Assembly (NCBI GenBank): GCA_965203605.1
Contig: OZ241902.1
Coordinates: 5,270,001 to 5,334,000 of the forward strand
Direction of reading: 5' to 3'
Origin: JAPOUP01 sp965203605
GTDB taxonomy: Bacteria; Pseudomonadota; Alphaproteobacteria; Rhodobacterales; Rhodobacteraceae
DNA length: 64,000 nt
Shown here: positions 1 through 7,842 of the stretch, one piece after another
Numbering within the stretch: the stretch's first letter is position 1
How the letters are laid out: each line of letters begins with the position of its first letter
Made by a program: the position numbers and the translations under genes
Notes under the pieces: generated by a model
What the model saw: the letters and a program-made list of their open reading frames with translations, nothing else
Told to the model about the DNA's origin: nothing
Database searches by the model: none

Positions 1-603
1 GACAACCATGACGATATGGCCGAATGGCTGCGACGGGTGGCTGCTGACCTCTTGGCCAATGGGCATCGCCGCATAAAGCATCACCAGTTCGAGGACGCGC
101 TCTTGCGCGCTTATCGGGTCGTGGAATTGATTGGCCAGATACGGCTGTTCTGCCAAGGGTATGACAGTGCCCGCATTGATCCGGAAGATTCAAAGGTCAA
201 GGAGTTTCGGAAGCATCTCAAAAAGAATCGGTCAGAGGATTTTGGAACCCGAAGTGAAAACAATCGGGAGGTTTTGACGGCATCGCGAATGTTAAGCGCC
301 CGGTTCTTGAAAAAACTGGGCGATCCCGTGGGAAAATGCTTGGTGAATTTTGACCAAAATCATGGGTTAACAGTCAAAACGAGTGCCAGAAACGATAGCA
401 TCCTCATACATGGCTTTTCCGTAGCAGGTCTTGATGAGAGTTCGCTGTCTGAACTCTATGATCGCATCAGGGCGTTGCTTGATGAAGACTATCCGGATAA
501 TGCGCACGGCTTCGACCCCAGCTGTTTTGGGATTGTTCCAAAGTGCCGACACTCTACGTCACAGAACCGGGCGCGGTTGTACGACGGCGAGCAGGGTCAC
601 TGA
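1..603 (+). CDS. CRISPR-associated Csm6-like (TIGR02710-type) protein, C-terminal part
   Basis: The reading frame is open from the first base, so the gene starts upstream of the window and only about 200 C-terminal residues are visible. The segment resembles the C-terminal half of the TIGR02710/Csm6-like family, which couples an upstream CARF sensor of cyclic oligoadenylate to a HEPN ribonuclease. Seen directly: an amphipathic helix with a YRVVELIGQ core early on, and the motif RNDSILIH about 75 residues before the stop, which fits the HEPN pattern Rx4-6H. It lies directly upstream of cas1 and overlaps its GTG start by 61 bp. This suggests a type III locus continuing to the left. The CARF domain and family assignment cannot be checked here. 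Confidence 0.72.
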   Translation, partial: DNHDDMAEWLRRVAADLLANGHRRIKHHQFEDALLRAYRVVELIGQIRLFCQGYDSARIDPEDSKVKEFRKHLKKNRSEDFGTRSENNREVLTASRMLSARFLKKLGDPVGKCLVNFDQNHGLTVKTSARNDSILIHGFSVAGLDESSLSELYDRIRALLDEDYPDNAHGFDPSCFGIVPKCRHSTSQNRARLYDGEQGH

Positions 604-1618
604 TTGTCACTTGCGAAGAACAAAGCTCATCACCGGAAAATGGAGAAAATGACCGCAAATCTCTTCTCCTGGAAGTTGAACCTCGCCGTCTCGAAATGAT
701 CGGACCTGTCGGGCGTGTGTATATGGCTGCCGAAGCAACGCGCATGTGCCTCGAAAATGGTATTGCCGTCTCCTGGATTTCCTGGAGAGGCGGATTGCTC
801 GGGCGGTTGGTGCCGCAACTTTCGCGCACTGCGGAACTGCGCCTCTTCCAGTTTCGAACTATCGAGAATACCGCTTCTGCAATTGAACTGGGACGATGTT
901 TCATCAATGCGAAACTTGCCAATGCGGCAGCGCTTCTCTCAACACTTCGATCCAATCGACTTTGCGAGCCGCGCTTTGCGGAGGCCATTGCACATATCAG
1001 GAAACTTCGAGAACGAGTGTCCGTCACGACGGGTCGTGAAATACTTCTTGGGTTGGAGGACGAAGGGGCGGCGCGATACTTTTCCGTTCTTGGTCTGGCC
1101 TTTTCCGGCGACATCAAATTCGAAACCCGCCGCCGGAGATCTCCTCCCGACCCGGCAAACGGACTTTTGTCGCTGAGCTATGTTTTGCTGACAAATCTGA
1201 TCGCCAGCATTCTCGAAGCTCGTGGTTTCGACCCTTATCTGGGCGTTTTACACACACCAAGGTCGGGGCGACCATCTCTCGCGCTCGACATGATGGAGGA
1301 ATTCCGTCATCCAATTGTTGATCGTTTTGTGCTGCACCTGTGCAACCGGCGGCAGTTCAGACCAGATTGTTTGAAACCGACCCAGGAACATCGGGCATAC
1401 GCTTGAAACGCGACAGTTTGAAACGATTTTTTCGAGAATGGGAGGTGATGATTGATACACGTATGACTGGGCTGGACTATGATATCTCCGTCAAACAGGT
1501 CGTTCGGCGTAAAATTGACAGTCTGGCCGCCCATTTACGCGGGCATGAGCCTTATCACACTCTCTTGCTTCGGGGGCGAAATGACTCGCTTCGTTGTCTG
1601 TTACGATATCGCCGATGA
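543..1618 (+). pseudogene. cas1: cas1, CRISPR integrase, frameshifted near the C-terminus
   Basis: Cas1 is the integrase that, with Cas2, inserts new spacers. A GTG start at 543 opens with MPTLYVTEPGA, typical of Cas1. The catalytic-triad regions are present: Glu in LEDEGAARYF, His in LHTPRSGRPSLALD, and the acidic DMMEEFRHPIVDR segment. After RRQFRPD (codon at 1365) the frame runs into a stop at 1404-1406. The expected C-terminal sequence (FETDPGTSGIRL, then LKRFFREWE) continues in another frame from about 1370 to the stop at 1618. One base is probably missing around 1368-1373. The loss falls after the active site but removes the C-terminal helices. A sequencing error is the alternative explanation. 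The 3' end overlaps cas2 by 38 bp. Confidence 0.85.
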
Positions 1619-2255
1619 CAAACGGCGCCAGAGAGTGTCGCAGATTCTCGACGCCTATGGCGACCGAATACAGGGGAGTGTATTTGAACCTCCCGATAAC
1701 CACCAAGCCAATGCATGAATGCCTTGCCCCGTTCCACCCTGAAGTGCAACACCAGTGGCGGTGGTGACCGGTTTTCCTGCCGCATGATGTTGCGTATCGG
1801 CCAGCAGGCGGCGACAGTCCCTGTGATGCAACATGGGAGACCGCCATGCCCGAGGGTTACCGCCACCAGACCCGGGACGAAAGATGCCAGATCGGCGCGC
1901 TGAAGGAAAGCGGGCTCTCCGACGGTGCGGTCGCGGCCCGTCCGGGCGGTGGCGTTGCGCCGCCCGGAAAGCCCGGATAACCTGCATCCAGACGGGACCA
2001 CAGCCGTCCCGGGGCCGGAAACCACGCCTTCCGGCCATTCCCTCCGCTCGGGCTACGCCCCCGCTGCGGGAATGGCCGGCGTTGCACTTCGGAATGGAAG
2101 TGGGGCTTTTTGATATGATCTTGGGCGTTCTGGATATCACTAGAGATGGTCTGATCGTTTATCCAATAGGTGTGCATTGTAATGAAAAGACGCGGTATTT
2201 TGGAGTGTCGTTGAGGAACGTACGCATTGGGAAAGAAAATGTATTTTTCGTTTGA
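1581..2255 (+). pseudogene. cas2: cas2, split by an IS30-derived insertion
   Basis: The N-terminal part (1581-1688) begins MTRFVVCYDIADDKRRQR, the usual first beta-strand and helix of Cas2, and runs to SVFE. The C-terminal part resumes at 2094 (MEVGLFDMILGVL) and ends at 2255. It contains the strand GLIVYPIG and CNEKTRYFGVS, as in type III-associated Cas2 proteins. Together the two parts give about 90 residues, the normal Cas2 length. Both lie in the same codon phase, but roughly 400 bp of foreign sequence with stops sits between them. No functional Cas2 can be made from this copy, so the Cas1-Cas2 adaptation module looks dead unless another copy exists. Confidence 0.85.
1741..2090 (+). mobile_element. 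IS30-family remnant inside cas2
   Basis: The stretch is bounded by a 10-bp inverted repeat, GAAGTGCAAC at 1741 and GTTGCACTTC ending at 2090. Inside, an ATG at 1846 opens a 44-codon frame with RHQTRDERCQIGALKESG, which matches the N-terminal helix-turn-helix region of IS30 transposases, before a stop at 1978. Everything coding for the DDE domain is gone, so this is an internally deleted, non-autonomous relic. The 52 bp between the cas2 break (1689) and the left repeat are unexplained and may be a second scar. A clean target duplication was not found. Confidence 0.65.
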
Positions 2256-2453
2256 AACACGTGTCGTAACCCAAAACTCCACTTCAAAAGCCCGGAGGTT
2301 ACGATAAAAGACAAACCTTTGTTATATATTGGATTTTTATTTTCTCCTCCGGCAATTGTGTAATCATATGGTTGTGATGCCACGCAGTAATTCTGGTGGT
2401 TACGAAAAAAGTGTTTGCAACGCATTGCAATTTAGTGAAGATTTTGTCAGAGG
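2256..2453 (+). promoter_or_regulatory. CRISPR leader
   Basis: About 200 bp between the cas2 stop and the first repeat are clearly richer in A and T than their surroundings, with tracts such as TTGTTATATATTGGATTTTT near 2320. They hold no convincing gene. Position, orientation and composition fit a CRISPR leader that promotes array transcription from left to right. The orientation also agrees with repeats that end in the crRNA-tag-like sequence ATTGAAAC. Confidence 0.7.
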
Positions 2454-3426
2454 GTCGCGCGGCCAGCCCCGACTATGAGGGGATTGAAACTTCGCAAGAG
2501 CACGCTTCCTTTCGTCCGCTCCCGAGCTTCGTCGCGCGGCCAGCCCCGACTATGAGGGGATTGAAACATGAAAGTGCCAGGCTTCACAGGTTTCGTTTCA
2601 TCTATAGTCGCGCGGCCAGCCCCGACTATGAGGGGATTGAAACCGGCGACGGTGCAGTCGGCGCGGTCGTTGCCGACCCACAGGTCGCGCGGCCAGCCCC
2701 GACTATGAGGGGATTGAAACGAGGTTGTCGAACGTCAGTGACAGGCGCGAGACGGCGGTGTCGCGCGGCCAGCCCCGACTATGAGGGGATTGAAACCAAT
2801 CCCGCCGCGCATTGGATGCGATTCTGCTTGACAGGTCGCGCGGCCAGCCCCGACTATGAGGGGATTGAAACCAGAGTCCAGGCGTATTCGTAGCTATCCG
2901 CGCGCCGTCCCGGTCGCGCGGCCAGCCCCGACTATGAGGGGATTGAAACGATGCAATCGAGGAGCTGATCCGGGTTTTGGGAGTTACCGAGTCGCGCGGC
3001 CAGCCCCGACTATGAGGGGATTGAAACGATCCGCCAGTCGTAGCTCTGGCCGCCGCTCGTGAACGTGAGTCGCGCGGCCAGCCCCGACTATGAGGGGATT
3101 GAAACGCGAAGCACACCGTCTTGCCGAACCCCGTGGGGGCCTGCGCGTCGCGCGGCCAGCCCCGACTATGAGGGGATTGAAACCCATCGCCGCCGCCAGC
3201 GAATCGAACTCGATGCCAAGAGTCGCGCGGCCAGCCCCGACTATGAGGGGATTGAAACATCGCGGATTTACGGATTACACTGGCGGCGGACCGAATCAGT
3301 CGCGCGGCCAGCCCCGACTATGAGGGGATTGAAACCAGTCCGCCTTTGGGGACGGCGGTTCCTGGAATGCAACGCGTCGCGCGGCCAGCCCCGACTATGA
3401 GGGGATTGAAACCAGCGGTGATGCTA

Positions 3427-4296
3427 GGGCCTGTTGACAATTGGGTTGCGATTCGGCGCGTCCCCTGTTATCTAGCCGCTATGCACGCCGGAACGGCGGC
3501 ACAGGCAAGAGAGCAGGTGACATGATGAATGCGGACAGGACGGTGCTGACCGACGCCATGTGGGCGCGGACCGGGCCCATGCTGCCCGGCAAGGCGACCG
3601 ATCCCGGCGCCACCGCGGCGGACAACCGGCGGTTCGTGGAGGCGGTGCTCTGGCGATTCCGCACGGGGTCGCCGTGGCGCGACCTTCCGGAGCGCTTCGG
3701 CAACTGGAACAATGTGTTCAAGCGGTTCCGCCGCTGGGCGCTGTCCGGGGTTTTCGAGCGTGTTTTCAGCGCTTTGTCGGAGGAGTTCGACCTCGAATGG
3801 GTGTTCGTCGACGGCACGGTCGTGCAGGCGCACCAGAAGGCGGCGGGCGCAAAAGGGGGACCTGCAGGCAGGGGATCGGCCGCTCCCGGGGCGGCCTGAC
3901 GAGCAAGATCGTGGCGGTCGTGGACGCGCTCGGATACCTGGTCCGCTTCGTGATCCTTCCCGGCCAGGCCCACGACCTCGCGGGGGTGCCGGCGCTGCTT
4001 GAGGATCTCCCGTTCGGGGCCTTCGTCGGGGACAGGGCGTTCGACGCGGACTGGCTGCTCGAGGATGTGGAGAGACGCGGCGCGGTGCCGGTGAGCCTGG
4101 CGGGGCGGAACCGGACGGAACCCCGGGAGCATGACCGGGAGATGTACGGGTGGCGGCACCAGGTCGAGAATTTCTTCGCCAAAATCAAGGAGTTCCGGGC
4201 GGTGGCGACGAGGTACGACAAGACGGACGCGAGCTTCGCGGCGGGGATCCATCTCGTCGCCGGCGTGGTGGCGGCAACATGATTGTCAACAGGCCC
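3427..4296 (+). mobile_element. IS5-family (IS427-like) element inserted in a CRISPR spacer
   Basis: The 870-bp element has inverted repeats GGGCCTGTTGACAA at the left and TTGTCAACAGGCCC at the right. It is flanked by TA duplications at 3425-3426 and 4297-4298 (CTAG on both sides makes the exact cut ambiguous). It carries one transposase in two overlapping frames and sits within spacer 13 of the array, leaving the neighbouring repeats intact. Both ends and the coding region look complete, so the copy may be recent. Confidence 0.92.
3522..4282 (+). CDS. IS5-family transposase, two frames (orfA/orfB)
   Basis: The first frame starts ATG at 3522 and reads to a stop at 3899. It carries the N-terminal region with SPWRDLPERFGNWNNVFKRF and the first acidic motif VFVDGTVV. 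The second frame, offset by -1, continues from about 3855 with GRSRGGLTSKIVAVVDALG and ends at 4282 with the DDE-region motif WRHQVENFF and a conserved RYDKTDASFAA tail. The switch lies near the run AAAAGGGGG (about 3850-3858), consistent with the -1 programmed frameshifting of many IS5-family members. A chance mutation cannot be excluded, but all expected segments are present. Confidence 0.85.
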
Positions 4297-4756
4297 TAGC
4301 TCCAATCGTCAAGGCTAGCGACTTCACGTCGCGCGGCCAGCCCCGACTATGAGGGGATTGAAACCTTAAGCGTCCTTGCAATCTGCTCGATGGCCTTACG
4401 GGATGGGTCGCGCGGCCAGCCCCGACTATGAGGGGATTGAAACACGGTCTCTCCGCCGCCGCCGCGATGGAGAAGATCACCAGGTCGCGCGGCCAGCCCC
4501 GACTATGAGGGGATTGAAACAAGATGTCCATCGGCCCAGTCGTCGTAGCGGATGCGATACGCGTCGCGCGGCCAGCCCCGACTATGAGGGGATTGAAACC
4601 CCTTCGGGTAGACCCCGAATATCGTGTTCGTCCCCCAGCGTCGCGCGGCCAGCCCCGACTATGAGGGGATTGAAACTGAGTGCCGCCTTGGACAAGACGG
4701 AACGCAGATCGTCGATGGTGTCGCGCGGCCAGCCCCGACTATGAGGGGATTGAAAC

Positions 4757-4858
4757 TTTGCGCATATCCTCCGTCCGCGGCCTGCTCGACTGGTCTGTGC
4801 GAATGGTGGCGAGGAAATCCATGTGGCTCCATTGGATCCTGTTCGGATTGATCACCTT
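4757..4858. other. Array trailer before IS630
   Basis: Between the last repeat and the left end of the IS630 element there are about 100 bp with no repeat, gene or clear terminator. The array therefore ends at 4756, unless the IS displaced further units. Confidence 0.5.
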
Positions 4859-6099
4859 ATACCAAACCAAATAAATCATTGCCGATAGGCGCCCCTGATC
4901 TCACGGCACCGCCCATTCCCTCGTGGTGATCCGCGTGATCTCGCCCTTCCGGCCGATGAAGGCGTCCCAGACGCGCTCGACCACCTCCCGGACATGCCCC
5001 GCGCTTTCGAACACCCGGTTGGCGAAATGCCGGTGCTTCAGGACGGAGAACACCGTCCCGCCCGGATTGAGCTCCGGGCCGTGGGCGGCAGCCGGAGCAG
5101 GGAGACGTTGGCGGGGATCCCCAGGTCTTTCGACCGGTGCCAGCCCGCGCCGCCGGGGACCATCAGGGCGCGCTTTCCGGCGGGGACCCGCTCCCCGATC
5201 TCCCGGAGGTGCCGGTTCATCTCCCCGGTGTTGGCCCTGTCGCAGACATGCCCGACCGCGTCGCCGGTGGCGGGACAGGCGGGGGGGAACAGGTACAGGT
5301 GTCCGTACCGGTGGTCCCGCACGACGCGCGGGCGCGTCCCTTTCCGCGCCCAGACCCTCGACAGCATGCCCTTCTGTCCCACCCGCGCCTCGTCCTGCAG
5401 GTGGACGGGCACATCCTCCGGGGCCACCCCGTCGGGCACCGCCTTACGGGCCAACTGGCTGAAATCCCTGCGGAATCCCTCCCGGGCGGCGGGGTCCGCC
5501 CTCGGGTGGACGGGCCGCGGGGACATGTGCCGGAAGCCCAGCCTCCGCACCGGCCGGCGCGCGCCCTCCAGCGTGTACGCCACCCCGAAGCTGCCCGCGA
5601 TCCGCTTCCGGACGTCGGCGACGGTCCAGCGGGAGGGCCCGCCCGCGTCGGGGTCCGGCCCCCCATCCAGCCACGACACGACCTCCTCCGCCTGTCCGCC
5701 GTCCAGCTTCGGCGGCGCCCCCGGCCGGGCGGCGTCCCGCAGGCCGCCGGGGCCGTCGGCGCTGTAACGGACAACCCAGTCGCGGAGCGTCCGGACGCCC
5801 ACGCCGGCGGCGGAGGCCACCTCGGTCCGCGACAGCCTGCCCCCGGTGACCAGCGCGATCGCGCGCATCCGGCGGCGGCAGTCGCGGAACCTGTGTTTCC
5901 GGGCCAGTTCGCGTAGTTGTTCGGGTGTGTGGTCGGTGCGCGACATCATGACTTTCGCAGGCATGCCGTTCTCTCCTTATGCATGTTTCCAAGGCACAGG
6001 ATACAGGACGGCGCCACCGGTCACACGCAGAATATTGCCGTGTCACACAGCATGATGTTCAGTCTTTGTTCTGGGCACATTATTAATTTGGTTTGGTAT
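4859..6099 (-). mobile_element. IS630-family element
   Basis: The ends are inverted copies: ATACCAAACCAAATAAAT at the left (from 4859) and, reading inward from the right end (6099), ATACCAAACCAAATTAAT. A TA follows the right end at 6100-6101, as expected for IS630 insertion. The left flank is TT, so the duplication is not perfect. The element is 1.24 kb and its transposase is frameshifted. It ends 8-10 bp beyond the stop codon of the AlbA-domain gene, at the 3' end of the restriction-modification operon. Confidence 0.85.
4901..5964 (-). pseudogene. IS630-family transposase, frameshifted
   Basis: Read on the minus strand, the N-terminal part holds a helix-turn-helix (SRTEVASAAGVGVRTLRDWV) followed by the DDE-region motif DEARVGQKGMLSRVWARKG. 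After LPPTA (about 5060) the frame shifts. The remaining C-terminal segment, ELNPGGTVFSVLKHR to TREWAVP, continues in another frame to a stop at 4901-4903. A normal family member reads through with the SPELNPxE motif; here the Glu-containing part is altered to GGT. The enzyme is therefore probably inactive. The start could be 5964, or an internal Met at 5949 or 5946. Confidence 0.85.
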
Positions 6100-6108
6100 T
6101 AGTCGCTA

Positions 6109-7842
6109 TCACAGCTTCAAAGGCTGGTATTCGATCAACGCGGACTGTCCGAGGACATCCACGACCGTAACCCACATTTCCACACCTCGGGCGTCTGTCA
6201 GTCGCATCGGTTTGCCAGACCTAAATGAGACGGGTTGCTGCCGCCCCTCGTCAATGGCAATATTGTCAGCGTATAGATAGGTTCGGTCGGCGGTGTCGCG
6301 AATTGGGTTCAGCCGCCCGCGTAGACCGGGAATCTGGCCCGTACCCTCGGCGAAAATCACCGAGCCACTGGATTCGAGCCGCTTGAGCTCCAGCGGCAGG
6401 CCGCCCCGATTTGGAGACCACGTCCGGGCCAGTCCAGCCTTATATCCGGTTCCGGCGGCATAGATCGTCAAAGGCAGATGCGTTGTGTAGAGGTCCAGGG
6501 CCGCCTCGCCGCGCTCGTTTGTGATCGCCTGCACCCAGGTCTTGTTGGGGAAGAGCGCAAGAATCTCGATGCCAGCGAGTGGCTCGCTTTCGGTGTGAAC
6601 CGTGACGGTCGCGTCGGCGGGAACAAGATCCAACTTCGCAGCAGGGATGCGGAGCACCAGGCTTGATTCATCAAGCAACTTGTACTCCGGAAGTACTCCA
6701 GTGGCTTCTTCGGTTTCCTTGCGGATGATCGACACTCCGTCACCGCGGCGCTCCATCAGATATTTTCGATGACTCGGCCCTGCCATGGCAACCGGGATGC
6801 GACCGAACACGGAAGCGATCACCTCGTTACGGGTGGCCTGGCTGGCCTCCATGTTTTCTATGGTCATTCCGTTGGGAAGCTGGCCAGGCGAATCGATCTC
6901 CAGACGGTCCTGAAACATGGATATCCGAATCCTGCGTGAGGACACGGAATAGTCTCGATGCGCGACCGCGTTTACCACCGCCTCGAATACAGCGGCTTTG
7001 CTGTACTGGGAAATGTCCTCCCGTTCAGGAGTTTTGCGTGCGGAAACGCGCATGTTGCGAATGACAAACTTAACCGCGTCGGTGATCTGTAAGGGAAGCG
7101 GCCCGGCGATTTCCTGCGCGTCCAATTGGCCTGAGGCACGATCCAACCCGCGATAATGCGTTGCCGCGATAGTCGCTTGCGGCAACCAATCTTCTGGCGA
7201 AGGGACGCAAAGCAGTATGCCGGCCACCGTGGCGCGGTCCACACCGGCTTCGTCCAGCGCCAGTAGGCGGAGATTCAGCAATCCGCGCCGCGGGTCGTCC
7301 GCGCTCGCCGCGCTGAGCAGCGGTTCCCACAGGCGCTCGCTGAGCGTTTCGAAACCTGTTCCGGGCATGATTTGCTTGTCGAACCAGAGATAGCGGTTCT
7401 GTGCACGATTCGGCGCCAATCTCAGGCTTTCGTCCCTCTGGAGGCGTCGCTTGGTTGAGCCAACCCTAATGAATGCCCGCCCGCCCCTTTCATGTAGCGC
7501 TTCGCCGCGCGGAACTGCCACCAGCACGAAAGCCTTGCCATCCAGTTCCCTATGATGGACGTCGACGCGAAGCGGCGGATCAAGGGTGTCAGTGCAGATC
7601 TCCACAAGCCATTTATCCAGCGCTACCATCTGTTCGCGCGATAGGCATTGAAGTTCTCCATCGTCGGACACCCCGCAGAGCATAATGCCGCCTTCGGCAT
7701 TGGCGAATGCGCCCAGTTCGTCCGCTAAATCGTCCCTGCGCGGCCTGGTCGGTGTGTTGCCGGTGAATTCGACCTGTTTGAACTCCCAGTGGCTGTCCTC
7801 GCCCAAGCGAAGTTGGCGGCGGATATTCTGGTCTTGAATCAT
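6109..7842 (-). CDS. AlbA_2-domain ATP-binding protein of the R-M operon
   Basis: The 577-residue protein begins with an AlbA_2 (Schlafen-like) domain with HWEFKQV near residue 18 and DDLADELGAFANAEGG near residue 40. It continues to a GHKL/HATPase-like segment with the N-box EAVVNAVAHRDY near residue 290 and LEIDSPGQLPNG. A C-terminal region of about 180 residues is not recognised. Proteins of this type are common accessory members of type I restriction-modification loci; their role is not settled, though DNA or RNA binding is likely. The ATG overlaps the hsdS stop by 4 bp, so translation is probably coupled. Its stop lies just before an IS630 insertion, where hsdR might have been expected. 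Confidence 0.8.
   Translation of the reverse strand: MIQDQNIRRQLRLGEDSHWEFKQVEFTGNTPTRPRRDDLADELGAFANAEGGIMLCGVSDDGELQCLSREQMVALDKWLVEICTDTLDPPLRVDVHHRELDGKAFVLVAVPRGEALHERGGRAFIRVGSTKRRLQRDESLRLAPNRAQNRYLWFDKQIMPGTGFETLSERLWEPLLSAASADDPRRGLLNLRLLALDEAGVDRATVAGILLCVPSPEDWLPQATIAATHYRGLDRASGQLDAQEIAGPLPLQITDAVKFVIRNMRVSARKTPEREDISQYSKAAVFEAVVNAVAHRDYSVSSRRIRISMFQDRLEIDSPGQLPNGMTIENMEASQATRNEVIASVFGRIPVAMAGPSHRKYLMERRGDGVSIIRKETEEATGVLPEYKLLDESSLVLRIPAAKLDLVPADATVTVHTESEPLAGIEILALFPNKTWVQAITNERGEAALDLYTTHLPLTIYAAGTGYKAGLARTWSPNRGGLPLELKRLESSGSVIFAEGTGQIPGLRGRLNPIRDTADRTYLYADNIAIDEGRQQPVSFRSGKPMRLTDARGVEMWVTVVDVLGQSALIEYQPLKL

Larger units (their letters stand above)
2454..4756 (+). CRISPR. CRISPR array: 19 identical 37-bp repeats, 18 spacers, one split by an IS
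   Basis: Repeats are 37 bp, begin GTCGCGCGGC, end GGGGATTGAAAC, and are identical in every copy read. They start at 2454, 2531, 2607, 2684, 2760, 2835, 2913, 2991, 3069, 3147, 3222, 3299, 3376, 4328, 4407, 4484, 4563, 4640 and 4720. Intact spacers are 38-43 bp. The spacer after the thirteenth repeat is split by an IS5-family element at 3427-4296; joining the halves gives 43 bp. The final ATTGAAAC is the type of 8-nt handle seen in type III and some type I systems, consistent with the Csm6-like gene upstream. Identity even at the trailer end suggests the array is not old and decayed, although cas1 and cas2 are broken. Confidence 0.98.

Noticed and set aside
2396..3400. Open frames across the CRISPR array on both strands (165 and 185 codons)
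   Set aside because: They are produced by the 37-bp repeat, which stays open in several frames; translation is just repeat-encoded text.
4857..4858. TA target duplication at the left end of IS630
   Set aside because: The left flank reads TT, so only the right TA supports the expected duplication.
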